Positions 1-7,141 of a DNA stretch of 13,300 nucleotides are shown piece after piece. Positions within the stretch are counted from its first letter, which is position 1; the number at the start of each line of letters is the position of its first letter. This stretch comes from Candidatus Zhuqueibacterota bacterium RBG_16_48_16 (GTDB taxonomy: Bacteria; Zhuqueibacterota; Zhuqueibacteria; Residuimicrobiales; Sediminimicrobiaceae), in NCBI GenBank assembly GCA_001771235.1, contig METF01000158.1, positions 819 to 14,118 of the forward strand. Direction: 5' to 3'. The notes under the pieces were generated by a model, which saw only the letters and a list, made by a program, of their open reading frames with translations, was not told where the DNA came from and ran no database searches. A program made the translations under genes and the position numbers.

Positions 1-1
1 G

Positions 2-676
2 ATGCGCGAAAAACTCGAGCTGCAATTATCAGATTATCCAAATGCAAGAGCTGAATACAGTCAAATGCATCAAGTCCAATTCGGCCCTGGCCAGCAATCA
101 AGGGTAGCCATGCAAGATCTCGGGTGGCAAGGCCTGACCTTTACATCGCCGGATCGAAAACAAATTGTAAAATTTCAAAAACAGTTATTTTCCTTCAGCA
201 GATTGGCACCCTATCCAGATTGGAAAACATTCAAGAACGAAGCATTACGTTTGTGGTCACTTCATCGAACTCTCACATCGCCTCTTGATGTTCAACGATT
301 AGGTGTTCGTTTTATAAATCGAATTCCTTTGCCAAATGACTTTACAAAAAAAAAACATGTCCGAATTAATAATTATTTTCGCAGATTCTCAATTGGAGTT
401 GAAGGATTCAATATGAACCCAGAGGGCTTTCTTCATCACGAAATTCTTGCTGTCCCTGGAAACAAATACGCAATGAATATCATAAAAACGATACAGCCCG
501 CTGGAACTCAAGGAACAAATGAAGCTGCGCTTATCCTTGATATTGATGTTTATGCAGTCGCTCCATTTGCACCAAAAGATGAAGAAATAAATTCACGGCT
601 TCAGGAAATGGATTGGCTGAAAAACAAGGTCTTTTTTGGTACCATTACAAAACAATTGCAGGAACAATTAAGATGA
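2..676 (+). CDS. TIGR04255 family protein, 5' partial
   Basis: I recognise this as a member of the sporadically distributed TIGR04255 family, whose function is not established. The visible 224 residues carry family-like features: an aromatic and basic central part (RLGVRFINRI near residue 102), a segment with NPEGFLHHEIL near residue 138, and a C-terminal acidic strand ALILDIDVYA. Family members are usually about 250 residues or more, and the reading frame is still open at the window edge. The ATG at position 2 is therefore probably internal and the true start lies upstream. No signal peptide or membrane segment is visible, so a cytoplasmic location is likely. The stop codon overlaps the next start (ATGA at 673-676), which implies translational coupling. 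Base composition is AT-rich compared with rsgA downstream, suggesting recent acquisition. The family call is moderately sure; no biochemical role can be assigned. Confidence 0.7.
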   Translation: MREKLELQLSDYPNARAEYSQMHQVQFGPGQQSRVAMQDLGWQGLTFTSPDRKQIVKFQKQLFSFSRLAPYPDWKTFKNEALRLWSLHRTLTSPLDVQRLGVRFINRIPLPNDFTKKKHVRINNYFRRFSIGVEGFNMNPEGFLHHEILAVPGNKYAMNIIKTIQPAGTQGTNEAALILDIDVYAVAPFAPKDEEINSRLQEMDWLKNKVFFGTITKQLQEQLR

Positions 677-1170
677 TTCCAGAATTAACGCCAAATGCCA
701 TGCTAAGCTGCGGTATTAACGGTACTTCAGGATTTAGTGAAAGCGCCCTTTTCACACGGAAGAGACTATGGGAACCCTATCAGCGCTTGCTTGATATGGA
801 AACGAATTCTTCAGTACTTAAGTCAGCATTACCAAGTCTCGATGAGATTCGTCGTAGAACTCTACAACCGGGTTGGGACGGATTTTCTGCTTTACAGGTT
901 GGCGAGGAAGCATATAGTTATGCCTATTCATTCCTTGAGACCTTAGCATCCAGTATTCCGGTGCCCTCGTTAAGTGCCGAACCGGATGGGCACATCACAC
1001 TAGAGTGGTACAAATCACCCCGGCAAATCCTTTCTGTTAGCATCAGTCCTGAGGGAGAATTACATTATGCCGCACTTCTCGGACCCAACCGCTCTTATGG
1101 TACCGAAGTATACCTTGGCGAGACACCCAAGATAATTTTCAATTTGATTCAGCGGGTTTTGCAGGTATGA
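673..1170 (+). CDS. Conserved protein of unknown function, second gene of TIGR04255 cassette
   Basis: A 165-residue protein with no domain name I can assign. I chose the ATG at 673 because it overlaps the previous stop (ATGA). The in-frame ATG at 613 would overlap the first gene by 64 bases and add residues unlike the rest. The middle and C-terminal half look conserved in style: a PGWDG motif at residues 66-70, then AEPDGHITLEWY near 102-113, a beta-rich stretch SVSISPEGELHYAALLG near 121-137, and YGTE near 142. I recall similar proteins beside TIGR04255 genes, but that is memory, not a search result. There is no signal peptide or transmembrane segment, so it is probably cytoplasmic. The stop overlaps the next start at 1167-1170, so all three genes should be made together. 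Codon use is AT-rich like its neighbours. Confidence 0.7.
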   Translation: MIPELTPNAMLSCGINGTSGFSESALFTRKRLWEPYQRLLDMETNSSVLKSALPSLDEIRRRTLQPGWDGFSALQVGEEAYSYAYSFLETLASSIPVPSLSAEPDGHITLEWYKSPRQILSVSISPEGELHYAALLGPNRSYGTEVYLGETPKIIFNLIQRVLQV

Positions 1171-1568
1171 TCAAGGGGGTATCGCATCCAATCAAAATTA
1201 ATAATGACGAATTATTAGCACGATTCATTGTCTTTCGTAGTTGGCTTCGAAACGACAATACGGTGAAGCCAGATGCTTTCATGCCTCATCCACGCACACT
1301 TGAACTGTCAGTTTTTTTGCATACTGGATTATCAATCGAAGATCTCTGGAAATGTGGCCAAACAGCAACTCAAAATAGAATAAACGCAACACTTTGTGGA
1401 CGAGCTGATATTCTAACTCTCCATGTCCGCGGGCAGAAACTTGAGGTTGCAAATAATGCACCTCCCATGAACCACGCTGTCATAACCGGATGGCCGAATG
1501 AAAAACCAAATCAAAAAATGCTGGCGATAGAGCTTGCCGCAGAGTCGAGTTTTATATTTTTCTCATAA
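1167..1568 (+). CDS. Conserved protein of unknown function, third gene of TIGR04255 cassette
   Basis: A 133-residue protein starting at the ATG of a second ATGA overlap (1167-1170). It has an N-terminal LLARFIVFRSWLR helix, a conserved-looking VKPDAFMPHPRTLELSVF block (residues 33-50), a GLSIEDLW helix, a GRADI motif near 78-82, and a C-terminal ITGWPNEKPNQKMLAIELA segment. No catalytic motif of a nuclease, protease or nucleotide-binding enzyme is obvious. It has no signal peptide or membrane helix. The gene is the last of the coupled triad: the DNA after it holds only a short ORF remnant and dispersed repeats before rsgA. The three-gene order with no spacing suggests the products act in one complex or pathway. 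What that pathway is cannot be read from the sequence. Confidence 0.7.
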   Translation: MIKGVSHPIKINNDELLARFIVFRSWLRNDNTVKPDAFMPHPRTLELSVFLHTGLSIEDLWKCGQTATQNRINATLCGRADILTLHVRGQKLEVANNAPPMNHAVITGWPNEKPNQKMLAIELAAESSFIFFS

Positions 1569-1622
1569 TTTCGATTGGCTCAAAGATTGTGGGATAAAAG
1601 TCCCCCAAGCTTGGCTCGATAC

Positions 1623-1796
1623 ATGGAACACATCCCAATCTATAAATCCGCCCTCCTCTGGGAAATCGATCTGGTCAGGGATACTTTTACCGAATTGAAA
1701 ATACCTCATTACGTTCAATCGGAAAAAATTGTTTTCAATGTTGTTCGTCTCACGTTTGACTTTTCACGTTTCACCAGCTCGCTTTGTAACGCCTGA
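1623..1796 (+). pseudogene. Short ORF remnant, possibly the N-terminus of a DUF2007-like protein
   Basis: An ATG at 1623 opens a frame reading MEHIPIYKSALLWEIDLVRD and then FTELKIPHYVQ. That shape (short strand, amphipathic helix, then a 'GIP-x-Y-V' type strand) resembles the start of DUF2007-type putative signal-transducing proteins. After about 43 residues the frame runs into the CACGTTTGAC-type intergenic repeat at 1751, and its last codons are repeat sequence. I read it as a gene truncated by a repeat insertion or by decay. A longer version of the frame begins with TTG at 1575. It could also be a chance ORF, and the family resemblance is weak. Confidence 0.3.
1751..1777 (+). repeat. CACGTTTGAC-type intergenic repeat, half copy
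   Basis: A 27-base stretch beginning CACGTTTGACTTTTCACG and ending TCACCAG matches positions 3094-3120 in the same orientation with a single mismatch. The two copies lie about 1.3 kb apart, on either side of rsgA. This copy lacks the inverted partner that accompanies the one at 3006-3131. Confidence 0.75.
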
Positions 1797-1807
1797 TTTT
1801 TATCAAC

Positions 1808-1839
1808 ACCAGCAACCAGACGCCAGATACCAGATACCA
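1808..1839 (+). repeat. Degenerate CCAGAYACCAG repeat tract
   Basis: A short run of imperfect units of the form ACCAG / CCAGATA repeated about every 7 to 9 bases, just upstream of rsgA. A longer tract of the same type in the opposite orientation occurs at 8866-8931. Translated, it produces the implausible low-complexity residues found upstream of the real RsgA start. Confidence 0.6.
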
Positions 1840-1896
1840 ACAACAACACTGTTAGTCCCATTTACGCGAACCATTTTTCAACTTGAACGAGGACGA

Positions 1897-2994
1897 TTGA
1901 ACCATAACGATTTCTTAAAACTCGAGCTTTACGGCTGGAACAGCTTTTACACCGCAGATGCGGAAAAGCATCTAACAAAGGGAGGAGCCATTGCCCGAGT
2001 TTTGCTTGAGCATAAAAACAGGTACCGGCTCTATTCGTCGCAAGGCGAGATTTGGGGAGAATTGAGCGGCCGGTTTATCCACAAGTACAGGAGCAGAGCG
2101 GAGCGGCCCGTGGTCGGTGATTGGGTCGGCATCGGAGTTCGCGGCGGGAGTGAAGTGGCGATCATTCAACAGGTATTGCCGCGCAAGACAAAAATCTCCC
2201 GCAAAGAGGCAGGAGTGCGTTCGGAAGAACAGGTCATCGCCGCCAATGTCGATACGATTTTTATCGTCTCGGGCCTGGATCAGGATTTCAACCTGCGCCG
2301 GATCGAACGCTATTTTCTTCTGGCCAACAAGAGCGGGGCTGAAAAGGTGCTCGTCCTCAATAAATCGGATTTAAGCGATAAGCTGGATGACATTCTGCGG
2401 GAGGTCAAAAAAGTCGCGCTGGACACACCCATTCTGCTGATGAGCGCGAAATACGATCAGGGGCTGGACGGCTTGTCCCCCTACCTGGCGCCGGGTAAAA
2501 CGCTGGCGCTGATCGGCTCTTCGGGAACGGGCAAGTCGACCATCATCAACAAGCTGCTCGGCGAAGAGCGGCAAAAGGTCGAAGAGACCAGCGGCGATGA
2601 TTACCGCGGCCGGCACACGACCTCGCACAGAGAGCTTTTTCTCCTGGCCAACGGCGCCATCGTCATGGACACGCCCGGCATGCGGGAAATCCAGTTATGG
2701 AGCGGCGACGAAGGTGTAGCCGACACCTTCGACGACATCGAGGCGCTGGCACATGAATGTCGTTTCAGCGATTGCCAACACCGGAACGAGCCCTTTTGCG
2801 CGGTGAGGAAAAGCGTGGATGAAGGGCGGCTGGAGCCGGTGCGGCTGCAAAATTACCTCAAGATGAAGAATGAGATTCAGACGGTCGAACGGATGGTGAA
2901 TCAAAAGAGCGTTGATCACAGGCAGAAAGCAGAACGGTTGAGGAAAAAGGAATCAAAATATAAAAGCGATTATAAGGACGATCTCTCGTCTTGA
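1897..2994 (+). CDS. rsgA: Ribosome small subunit-dependent GTPase RsgA
   Basis: RsgA (YjeQ) is a cytoplasmic GTPase that checks late maturation of the 30S subunit. The protein has the circularly permuted GTPase order typical of the family: an N-terminal OB-fold (about residues 30-95), then G4 NKSD (155-158), G5 SAK (183-185), the P-loop GSSGTGKST (207-215), a G2 region RGRHTT (237-242) and G3 DTPG (258-261). The C-terminal zinc site is C288-x4-C293-x-H295-x5-C301. I place the start at the TTG at 1897, giving 365 residues, close to the usual length of about 350. GAGGA at 1889-1893 could serve as ribosome-binding site, although the 3-base gap is short. The open frame extends back to an ATG at 1729, but those codons are intergenic repeat sequence. 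Function is near certain; the start is less so. Confidence 0.95.
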   Translation: MNHNDFLKLELYGWNSFYTADAEKHLTKGGAIARVLLEHKNRYRLYSSQGEIWGELSGRFIHKYRSRAERPVVGDWVGIGVRGGSEVAIIQQVLPRKTKISRKEAGVRSEEQVIAANVDTIFIVSGLDQDFNLRRIERYFLLANKSGAEKVLVLNKSDLSDKLDDILREVKKVALDTPILLMSAKYDQGLDGLSPYLAPGKTLALIGSSGTGKSTIINKLLGEERQKVEETSGDDYRGRHTTSHRELFLLANGAIVMDTPGMREIQLWSGDEGVADTFDDIEALAHECRFSDCQHRNEPFCAVRKSVDEGRLEPVRLQNYLKMKNEIQTVERMVNQKSVDHRQKAERLRKKESKYKSDYKDDLSS

Positions 2995-3005
2995 TAAATC
3001 CTAGC

Positions 3006-3131
3006 CTGCAATATTCCTAATGCGCTAAAGCGCAAGTGAAACGTCAAAAGTGAAGAGTGAAACGGGAAGTGCCGTTTTTTAAGTTTTTCATTTCACGTTT
3101 GACTTTTCACGTCTCACCAGAAATATTGCAG
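3006..3131. repeat. 126-bp hairpin-forming intergenic element
   Basis: The element is bounded by a perfect 10-base inverted repeat, CTGCAATATT at 3006-3015 and AATATTGCAG at 3122-3131. Inside, a stretch starting GTGAAACGTCAAAAGTGA near 3036 pairs with the reverse complement of the region ending near 3118, about 29 bases with roughly six mismatches by eye. A small GCGCT-AA-AGCGC hairpin lies at 3022-3033 and a terminator-like stem sits in the centre. The right half contains the 27-base unit also found at 1751-1777. It fills nearly all the space between rsgA and the pseudouridine synthase gene. No ORF is present, so it resembles a non-autonomous, MITE-like or REP-like element. Confidence 0.65.
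3060..3085 (+). terminator. Rho-independent terminator candidate downstream of rsgA
   Basis: A 6-base stem AAACGG (3060-3065) and CCGTTT (3072-3077) with a 6-base loop runs directly into a T-rich tail with TTTTTT at 3075-3080. It lies 66 bases after the rsgA stop and inside the hairpin element at 3006-3131, so the repeat may supply transcription termination for rsgA. Confidence 0.5.
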
Positions 3132-3167
3132 AGTATCATACAGAAATTTTATTAAAACCATAGACGA

Positions 3168-4151
3168 ATGACAGTAACTTTGGAAAATAGCCTAGAGATC
3201 ACCGTTCCGGCGCATAAGGAAAAGGAAAGGATAGACAAATTCCTCGCCGGCAAGCTGCCTTCGGTCACCCGCTCGAAAATCAAAAAGCTGATCGACGAGC
3301 ACAGCGTTTCCATCGACGGCAAGGCGGTGAAAGCGAATCATATCGTCAGGCCAGGCGAGATCATCACCGTTGTGTTCCCGCCGGCCCTGCCGCACGACCT
3401 TTTGCCCGAAAATATCCCGCTGGACATCGTTTATGAAGATGACCATCTTATCGTTGTAAACAAGCCCGCCGGTTTGGTGGTCCATCCCGCCTACGGCAAC
3501 ATGACCGGCACACTGGTCAATGCCCTGCTGCACCACAGCCAGATACTCTCCGGGGTTGGCGGCAATACCAGGCCGGGACTAGTGCACCGGCTCGATAAAG
3601 ATACCTCCGGGCTGTTGGTGGTGGCAAAAGACGACCTCACCCACGTCCACCTGGCGCGCCAGCTTGCCGAACGAAAGATCAAGCGCGTCTATCACGCCGT
3701 CGTCTGGGGGCGATTCAGGAAACCGACGGGCCGGATCGAAGCGCCGCTGGCCAGGCATCCCAAAGAACGCACGAAAATGGTGATCCACGAGGACGGCAAA
3801 TACGCGGCGACAAACTACAAAGTCCTTGAAGAGCTGTCGCTGATGAGCTACATCGAATTAAAACTAGAGACCGGCCGCACCCACCAGATCCGGGTTCACC
3901 TGTCGTCCCTGGGCCACCCGGTTTTTTCCGACTCTACTTATGGCGGTCGCGGCAGGCAGTTGGCGGGCTTGAATCAGGAGAGAACAGCATTTGTGTCGCG
4001 GCTCTTTAAAAAATTCAACCGGCAGATGCTGCACGCAAAAACATTGTCCTTCATCCACCCGGTATCACAAGAAGAGATGACCTTCGACTCACCCTTGCCG
4101 CAGGACATGCAGGAATTACTGCATCACCTTCGCAGCAGTCGTGGCGTGTAA
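3168..4151 (+). CDS. rluD: RluA-family 23S rRNA pseudouridine synthase, RluD-like
   Basis: A 327-residue pseudouridine synthase that should isomerise uridines in 23S rRNA; RluD in E. coli modifies helix 69. An N-terminal S4 RNA-binding domain (about residues 20-68, RIDKFLAGKLPSVTRSKIKK) precedes the RluA catalytic domain. The signature HRLDKDTSGLLVVAK at 140-154 contains the catalytic aspartate D143. Other family blocks are NKPAGLVVHP (98-107) and the ETGRTHQIRVH segment near 256-266. Domain order and length fit RluD best among the RluA/C/D group, but the exact target uridines cannot be read from sequence. The ATG at 3168 has no strong Shine-Dalgarno sequence. A short TAGACGA precedes it, and no better in-frame start agrees with the S4 domain boundary. 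It lies on the same strand as rsgA but is separated from it by a repeat with a terminator-like stem, so it is probably transcribed separately. Confidence 0.92.
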   Translation: MTVTLENSLEITVPAHKEKERIDKFLAGKLPSVTRSKIKKLIDEHSVSIDGKAVKANHIVRPGEIITVVFPPALPHDLLPENIPLDIVYEDDHLIVVNKPAGLVVHPAYGNMTGTLVNALLHHSQILSGVGGNTRPGLVHRLDKDTSGLLVVAKDDLTHVHLARQLAERKIKRVYHAVVWGRFRKPTGRIEAPLARHPKERTKMVIHEDGKYAATNYKVLEELSLMSYIELKLETGRTHQIRVHLSSLGHPVFSDSTYGGRGRQLAGLNQERTAFVSRLFKKFNRQMLHAKTLSFIHPVSQEEMTFDSPLPQDMQELLHHLRSSRGV

Positions 4152-4378
4152 TTATCCCACACCTGTTGCTATTTTACACTGAGTAAAAATCCCACATCGT
4201 CGTTGTTGCCCATCCAAGGCCACCTGCCAGATCGTTTTACCCGTCAGCAGTACATTTTTAGTTTTTTGAAAATAATAGCTTTATCCCCATCAAAAAACAT
4301 AAAAGAAAACCATCTCTTCAGCTCCTTTCCTGGCACACCGCTTGCCTTACCTCCCGGCAAAACGGAGGAAGGACAATC

Positions 4379-6085
4379 ATGATAAACCCGATCATTAAAC
4401 AGACGCTTTTGCTCTTATTGCTGACATTCATCGTCATCTGTATCGTCGGCGTTTTGCTCTACTCGAACGCCTACGGAAAAAGCAGCGATGATTATCTCCG
4501 TGAGCTCAGCCAGGAGGAGCAAAAGCTCGCTCGTGAAGCTATTGAAAAATATCTCGGCCCGGACGCACGGCCACACTACGTGAAGGGTGACTACAAGATC
4601 GATAAGAACGACCTGGTGTCCGATGATATCGTCGTGGTCAAGGGCACGATTGTAATCGAGGGCGAGGTGGATGGAGACGTGCTGGTTCTGTTCGGCGACG
4701 CCGAGCTGGATTCCAACGCGACTGTCGATGGAGACGTCATTGCCATCGAAGGCAAGATCTGGACAGAAAAAGGCGCCTACATCAGCGGCGATGTCGTCGA
4801 AGAGAGCTATGGAAATTCAACCGCGACTTCTCGCGACGAGGATGAAAGAATCGAACGGCGTCAGGAAAGGCAGAAGCACCGAAAAGTCGATTATGGCCGT
4901 GAAGATTTTGAAAAAAATCACGAGCCGTTCTGGTTCGATTACAACCGGGTCGACGGCATCACCCTGGGTTATCGCCTGCCCTCCCAGCGCTGGTGGAACC
5001 GCAATCGCCACAATTTTGCCATCATCGGCAAGCTGGGTTACTCATTTTCGAGCAAGAGAACTCAATATCAAATCGGGCTGGAAAGATGGATATTCGAAGA
5101 GTTCCCATTTTCTCTCGGCATCGAATTTCATGACCTGACCGAAACCGAAGACCGTTGGATCATAAACGACGATGAGAACCTCCTTGCGGCGTTGTTGATA
5201 AAAGAAGATTTCCGTGACTATTACGGAAAAGAGGGATATAGTATATTTGCCAAACAGCAATTGAATCCTTATCTATCGCTTAAGGGCGAATACAGGAACG
5301 ACAAGTTTCATAATTTAGAAAAAAAGACCAACTGGTCGGTCTTTGGCAAAGGAAAAGACTTTAGAGAGAATCCGCTGGCGATCCCGTACTTTCCCGCAGC
5401 CGGTGAAAATAACCAGGGATTTTTAGGAAGCCGCCTGGAGCTTCAAACCCTGGCGGGCACAATGACACTCGACAACCGCAACGACCGGGAAGACCCGACG
5501 CGCGGCTGGTATGTGAAGGCTTTTTACGAGAGAAGCGGATTTGAATTGGCAAGCGATCTGGATTTCGAGCGGTTTATACTGGACGTCCGCCGTTACCAGC
5601 CCCTGGGTTGGGATGAAAACCTGGACCTCCGGCTGCGGGCCGGCACCTCCTCCGGCATATTGCCGCCCATGTACTGGTTCGACCTGGGCGGCCTATCGAC
5701 CATTCGCGGCTCCCGTTTTAAAGAATTGACCGGCGACCATTTCTTGCTGGCGAATGCGGAGTACCGGCTGAGGACAAGAGACGGCGACTGGTTTATTCTG
5801 GATGGATTTGACATCATATTGTTCCTGGATGCCGGCTATGCCTGGTTTGAAAATGATTACAAAGCGGAAGACCTGATGTTTCTGCGCCCGGATTATCGCT
5901 CCTATAAAACACCGGCCCTGTTTGCCAACGGATCGTTTGACAATTTGACGCTGGATTCTCTCCATTCAAGCGCCGGCATTGCTTTAGCCACGGAAGACGG
6001 TGATTTCCGCGTAAACTTTGCCAAGAGAATAGACGGAATGAGCCGGGACCTCGTGGTCACCGTTCGACTGAGCAGACCATTTTAA
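4379..6085 (+). CDS. Bactofilin-like / Omp85-like outer membrane barrel fusion protein
   Basis: A 568-residue exported protein. Residues 8-30 form a long hydrophobic signal segment, with possible cleavage after AYG at 31-33. Residues 83-140 show short strands of the form DIVVVKG, VDGDVLVLFGD, VDGDVIAIEG, SGDVVE, the pattern of polymer-forming (bactofilin-like) beta-helix domains. A highly charged linker (about 150-182) follows. From about residue 185 to the end the protein looks like an Omp85/surface-antigen (D15) barrel. TLDNRNDREDPTRGW (363-377) matches the family strand before a barrel turn, and GGLSTIRGSR (437-446) resembles the conserved IRG/VRG loop, followed by GDHFLLANAEYRL. The final residue is phenylalanine, as expected for insertion by the BAM machinery. 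A strong GGAGGAAGG precedes the start. It lacks POTRA repeats, so a BamA-like role is unlikely. Its job (anchor, secretion pore or scaffold) is unknown. Confidence 0.8.
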   Translation: MINPIIKQTLLLLLLTFIVICIVGVLLYSNAYGKSSDDYLRELSQEEQKLAREAIEKYLGPDARPHYVKGDYKIDKNDLVSDDIVVVKGTIVIEGEVDGDVLVLFGDAELDSNATVDGDVIAIEGKIWTEKGAYISGDVVEESYGNSTATSRDEDERIERRQERQKHRKVDYGREDFEKNHEPFWFDYNRVDGITLGYRLPSQRWWNRNRHNFAIIGKLGYSFSSKRTQYQIGLERWIFEEFPFSLGIEFHDLTETEDRWIINDDENLLAALLIKEDFRDYYGKEGYSIFAKQQLNPYLSLKGEYRNDKFHNLEKKTNWSVFGKGKDFRENPLAIPYFPAAGENNQGFLGSRLELQTLAGTMTLDNRNDREDPTRGWYVKAFYERSGFELASDLDFERFILDVRRYQPLGWDENLDLRLRAGTSSGILPPMYWFDLGGLSTIRGSRFKELTGDHFLLANAEYRLRTRDGDWFILDGFDIILFLDAGYAWFENDYKAEDLMFLRPDYRSYKTPALFANGSFDNLTLDSLHSSAGIALATEDGDFRVNFAKRIDGMSRDLVVTVRLSRPF

Positions 6086-6266
6086 AAGAAATTTCAAGCA
6101 TCAATAGCCCCATCTACTTTACCTCCTGGCGGCCAACGGTCATCGGTGAAAACCGCTGCCTTGGCCGCTTTTTACTACAAATTCGTGAGGCGAATTTTCT
6201 GCTAACTTTTTCATCGTTTCTCCGTAGACAGCACTGTACTGAACGAGTTGTTATGGAGGAATAAAA

Positions 6267-7115
6267 ATGAGACATATCCGCTTTTCTGTCCTGATATCCA
6301 TTTTGCTCATCGCCGGACTGGCTTTGGCAAGAGAAAGAATGAACATCGACGAAACATATCACATCACCGGCCCGCGCCTCACAGTGGAGATCGACGTCGA
6401 TGGAGGGCAGGTTCAGGTGAAACGGAGTGAATCCGATACCGACTGCCATGTATGGCTGGAATATAATCCCAACAAGTCGAATGCTGATGTACAATTCAAC
6501 GAGCGAACCAATGAGCTGAAAATATCCGTCGATCATGAGAAGTGGTCCATCGTGAACAAAGGTGATGATGAGAATTTTGTCAAGGTGGTCGTGGAATTAC
6601 CGTTGGCACCGCAAATCGATCTCGATGCAGATGTCAAGGCGGGTGAGATGAAGCTGCAACTGGGAGGCATCCATTTACGCAACTTTGAGCTGCGCAACCT
6701 TGCGGGCGAGGTGAATGTCGATTTCGACCAGCCAAACAAATCGGAGCTGGAAACACTGGATGTCAACTGCAAGGTCGGAGAGCTGACGCTGTCTCGGCTC
6801 GGCAATGCCAATTTCAGCGAAGCGGATATAAACAGCGGAATCGGCGAAGTCAGCATCGACTTTTTGGGCGAAAAAATCCGGCGCGCCATGGTTCATATAG
6901 ATCTGGACATCGGTGAAACCAGAATTGTCCTGCCAAAAGAGCTGGGGGTAAAAATGAAAGTGTCAAAATTTCTGTTCCTGTCAAATGTGTCCTACCCCAA
7001 TTGGTTCGATAAAAAAGGCAAGTATTACTTTTCCAAAAACTATAAAGAGACCAAAGAATCGCTTTACCTCACCATTTCTACCGGAATAGGAGAGCTGGGC
7101 ATCGAGGTTGAATAG
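6267..7115 (+). CDS. Exported toast-rack beta-solenoid protein (DUF4097/LiaF-like)
   Basis: A 282-residue protein with a clear signal peptide (MRHIRFSVLISILLIAGLALA, cleavage likely after residue 21). The mature part is almost wholly short beta strands. Repeated turns with a Gly-Glu pair occur at residues 126-127, 147-148, 171-172, 193-194, 216-217 and 275-276 (AGEMKL, AGEVNV, VGELTL, IGEVSI, IGETRI, IGELGI), mostly 21-24 residues apart. This periodicity is that of the toast-rack beta-solenoid fold seen in LiaF C-terminal and DUF4097-type proteins, which are linked to envelope stress sensing in some bacteria. There is no transmembrane anchor after the signal, so it is probably periplasmic. 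TGGAGGA precedes the start. It lies 181 bases after the barrel gene and 26 bases before the next one, so at least the last two are co-transcribed. The fold call is fairly sure; the role is inference. Confidence 0.7.
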   Translation: MRHIRFSVLISILLIAGLALARERMNIDETYHITGPRLTVEIDVDGGQVQVKRSESDTDCHVWLEYNPNKSNADVQFNERTNELKISVDHEKWSIVNKGDDENFVKVVVELPLAPQIDLDADVKAGEMKLQLGGIHLRNFELRNLAGEVNVDFDQPNKSELETLDVNCKVGELTLSRLGNANFSEADINSGIGEVSIDFLGEKIRRAMVHIDLDIGETRIVLPKELGVKMKVSKFLFLSNVSYPNWFDKKGKYYFSKNYKETKESLYLTISTGIGELGIEVE

Positions 7116-7141
7116 GTGCGAGAGCTTTACAGGAGCCTGAT

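Noticed and set aside
1751..3120. CRISPR array based on the repeated CACGTTTGAC unit
   Set aside because: There are only two widely separated copies, no regular spacers and no cas genes.
4152..4378. Regulatory RNA or riboswitch in the 227-base gap before the barrel gene
   Set aside because: I saw no clear long stem or known riboswitch signature, only AT-rich leader DNA and a strong ribosome-binding site. A weak TTGAAA near 4266 has no convincing -10 partner.
6114..6536. Minus-strand open frame of 140 codons across the gap before the toast-rack gene
   Set aside because: It overlaps the signal peptide and first strands of the toast-rack gene in antisense, and its residues show no family pattern.
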